DNA from: an uncultured Phycisphaerales bacterium
Lineage (GTDB): Bacteria; Planctomycetota; Phycisphaerae; Tepidisphaerales; Tepidisphaeraceae
DNA: 45,177 nt
Reading direction: 5' to 3'
Assembly (NCBI GenBank): GCA_903871935.1
Contig: CAIQIQ010000013.1
Span: 1 to 45,177 of the forward strand
The position numbers were made by a program, and so were the translations under genes. The notes beneath the pieces were generated by a model that did no database searches, was not told the origin of the DNA, and saw nothing but the letters and a program-made list of their open reading frames with translations. Below, piece after piece: positions 43,516 to 45,177 of the stretch; position 1 is the stretch's first letter; every line of letters starts with the position of its first letter.

Positions 43516-44166
43516 TTACTCCAGCTCTGCCTCGGCGGTCCGGCGGCGAAGCAGCAGCCCTCCCGAGATCACACCCATCATTCCGAAGAAGACAGGCTCA
43601 GGAACGGCGGCCGTGAAAACCGCCGATGCTGGCGGTGTTGGATCGTCCAGCATCACGCCACCCCCCAGGCGGGAGATGATGTTGCCCGCATCGTTGTTAT
43701 AGGGCAAGACCGTGAATGTCGTCAGCCCCACTCCCAGATCATTTCCCAGCGTGATGCTGCCCAGAAAAACTCGGGCATCGGCGTTCAGGCCCACACCATT
43801 GGAGGTGAAACCCGTGCTCTCCGTCAGAGAGGCCACCGTAGAGGTCACCGACTTGGAATTGAACGGCACGCCGGCGTCGAAGGCGGGGTTGAAAGCCAGG
43901 TCAAGCAGTTTCGCACTGTTGCCGCTGTCCAGTTGAACCTTGAAGGCCGCTCCATCCAGCCCGCTGGACGCTCCAGAGGCCCCGATCTGAGTAACGCTTG
44001 CGCCGGTAAGGGTTTCCTGCAGGTAGACATTGACGGTCGCCGATCCACCAGACACGTTGTAGCTGGCGAAGTCGGTCACATAGCTGTAACTCACCGCAGC
44101 CAATCCGGTGCTCCCGAAATACGCCACGCACGCGCCTGCCAGAAGACCCATCGCCTTACTTCGCAT
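43516..44166 (-). CDS. PEP-CTERM protein, cohesin-like candidate (216 aa)
   Basis: Signal peptide residues 1-24 (MRSKAMGLLAGACVAYFGST). The middle is beta-rich, with VSGGSATVNVYLQETLTGAS, GLDGAAFKVQLDSG and ARVFLGSITLGNDLGVGLTT. The order of strands resembles cohesin-type sandwiches but is less clear than in the 39052-39645 product. The C-terminus AAVPEPVFFGMMGVISGGLL then LLRRRTAEAELE is a PEP-CTERM signal with a short charged tail. AGGAG stands seven bases before the ATG. It starts 14 bases after the stop of the partial dockerin protein, so they form an operon, followed by the hairpin at 43461-43491. Confidence 0.82.
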   Translation of the reverse strand: MRSKAMGLLAGACVAYFGSTGLAAVSYSYVTDFASYNVSGGSATVNVYLQETLTGASVTQIGASGASSGLDGAAFKVQLDSGNSAKLLDLAFNPAFDAGVPFNSKSVTSTVASLTESTGFTSNGVGLNADARVFLGSITLGNDLGVGLTTFTVLPYNNDAGNIISRLGGGVMLDDPTPPASAVFTAAVPEPVFFGMMGVISGGLLLRRRTAEAELE

Positions 44167-44180
44167 TGCAGACTCCTATT

Positions 44181-45177
44181 TTAGTACGTGTAAATGACGC
44201 CGACTCGCTTCTTGAACTGGAAGTAGTCGCCGTTGTTGACCGTTCCGTTACCATCATAATCAAACAGATCGAGGAATCCAGTCTCGCCAAGGCTTTTGTT
44301 GAACGTCTGCTTGAACCAGAAGTAGTCGGCATTGTTTACGGTCTTGTTGCCGTCGTAGTCGCCATAGAGACGATGGAATCGCTGGCTGAAGCTGCCGACC
44401 AGTCCATTACCCGCCAGATCCTGCACCCCCGCGGCCGCAACCGAAAGGTCATAGATTCCATCTGGCAGGGAGCCGCCCACCACACCGGTGCCCGAGAAGC
44501 TCAGGACATAGTTCCTCTGATCTCCCGTGGGGTTGCTCACCAGCAGCGTGGTGTCCGCTACCGCCGAGCCATCGCTATTCGTTACCGTCACCGCGCCAGT
44601 TCCCAGCACCACCTTCTCGCCGAAGCTCAACGTGAGCTTCCTCACCATCGACCGCTGCGCGGCCCCATCATTGATCGATGCGGTGGGCAATGCCGGTGCC
44701 GTTCCATCGATCGTCACGGCATAGGGCGCTGACGCCGCCGTAGTGTGGCCCAGTGTGTCGCTGGCCGTAGCCGTGAAGTTGTAGCTTCCGTCGCCCAGGC
44801 TGGTGCCGGTGTAGTCAAAGATCCAGTTGCCAGATCCATTGGCCGACGTCGTACCGGCCAGTACGCCGCCGCGATAGATGGTGATGGTCATTCCCGGCTC
44901 TGAGGTGCCATTGATCAGCAGCGTCGGGTCACTGGTGATGCCATCGCTGGCACTGCTGCCGGTGTCGGTGCTGATCCCCGTGATGGTCGGCACGACCTCG
45001 GCCACATTGAGCACCCCGATGATGAAGGTCTTTTCGAACCACAACCCGCCCTGGTCGGTCGTCCGCAGGCGGATGCTGTAACTGCTCTTGGCTTCAAAGT
45101 TGAAGATCGCCGCCGTCTGTAGCGTGCTGCCGGAGATGGTGAATGAGGTGTTGTCGGTGCTGCCGGTCCCACTTACC
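44181..45177 (-). CDS. C-terminal part of a giant surface protein with cadherin-like, Ig-like and dockerin domains (5' end outside the window)
   Basis: The frame stays open to the window edge, about 331 residues before the TAA at 44181-44183. It starts inside a cadherin-like domain nearly identical in wording to that of the 1239-residue protein (STDNTSFTISGSTLQTAAIF versus STDNASFTISSGTLQTAAIF; both then end TTDQ/STDQ-GGLWFEK). Next is a bacterial Ig-like domain (DPTLLINGTSEPGMTITIYR), then a second sandwich. Last is a dockerin-like pair of calcium loops: DYDGNKTVNNADYFWFKQTF and DYDGNGTVNNGDYFQFKKR. The last dockerin helix precedes the C-terminus VGVIYTY. A PEP-CTERM gene follows 14 bases later. 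Confidence 0.9.
   Translation of the reverse strand, partial: VSGTGSTDNTSFTISGSTLQTAAIFNFEAKSSYSIRLRTTDQGGLWFEKTFIIGVLNVAEVVPTITGISTDTGSSASDGITSDPTLLINGTSEPGMTITIYRGGVLAGTTSANGSGNWIFDYTGTSLGDGSYNFTATASDTLGHTTAASAPYAVTIDGTAPALPTASINDGAAQRSMVRKLTLSFGEKVVLGTGAVTVTNSDGSAVADTTLLVSNPTGDQRNYVLSFSGTGVVGGSLPDGIYDLSVAAAGVQDLAGNGLVGSFSQRFHRLYGDYDGNKTVNNADYFWFKQTFNKSLGETGFLDLFDYDGNGTVNNGDYFQFKKRVGVIYTY

Overview
The window looks like chromosomal DNA of a planctomycete, most likely class Phycisphaerae. The clues are PEP-CTERM tails (VPEP, a short hydrophobic stretch, then RRR), an N-terminal LEPR-XLL-type motif (MEPRVLLA), dockerin-bearing giant surface proteins, several secreted DUF4091 proteins, high GC, and few operons of known core genes. 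The assignment is by inspection only.

Positions 1-19462 hold a mostly minus-strand glycan-utilisation region, bounded on the left by the tail of an IS5-type transposase and a strong hairpin terminator. In transcription order from right to left it has YqaE/Pmp3, an NfeD protease-like protein and a slipin. These are followed by a GH4 glycosidase, a Gfo/Idh/MocA dehydrogenase, a serine hydrolase, a NagB-like deaminase, a PfkB kinase, a PIG-L deacetylase, a small alpha/beta protein, a UroD/MtaA-like methyltransferase, a secreted GH16-CBM6 enzyme, a secreted DUF4091 protein, a sugar-isomerase TIM barrel and a second DUF4091 protein. One DUF4832-type putative glycosidase (13117-14559) is on the opposite strand. 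Together they read as extracellular polysaccharide cutting followed by intracellular sugar processing, including a possible deacetylase-kinase-deaminase amino-sugar route.

Positions 19715-33665 are mixed. There is a GHL10-like lipoprotein, a small membrane protein, a Nudix hydrolase, prfA, a GT39-like membrane protein, a helix-turn-helix/pseudo-receiver protein, guaA, two tandem epimerase paralogues, a RAYT (REP-associated tyrosine transposase), a DUF433 antitoxin whose toxin is truncated, and an MFS transporter. Two long gene-poor gaps (about 22.2-23.07 kb and 30.03-30.78 kb) contain inverted copies of one composite repeat. It combines DnaA-box-like TTATCCACA sites, a 14-base word (AGGTGCGCAGGTTC) and heptamer arrays.

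Positions 33953-45177 are mainly secreted proteins: a propeller-like protein, a third DUF4091 protein, a signal-peptide protein sitting beside a RAYT remnant, and two tandem two-gene modules. In each module a giant protein ending in a dockerin is followed directly by a small PEP-CTERM protein that looks like a cohesin-type beta-sandwich, then a near-identical hairpin. This suggests a surface docking system. No tRNA, rRNA or CRISPR array was recognised.
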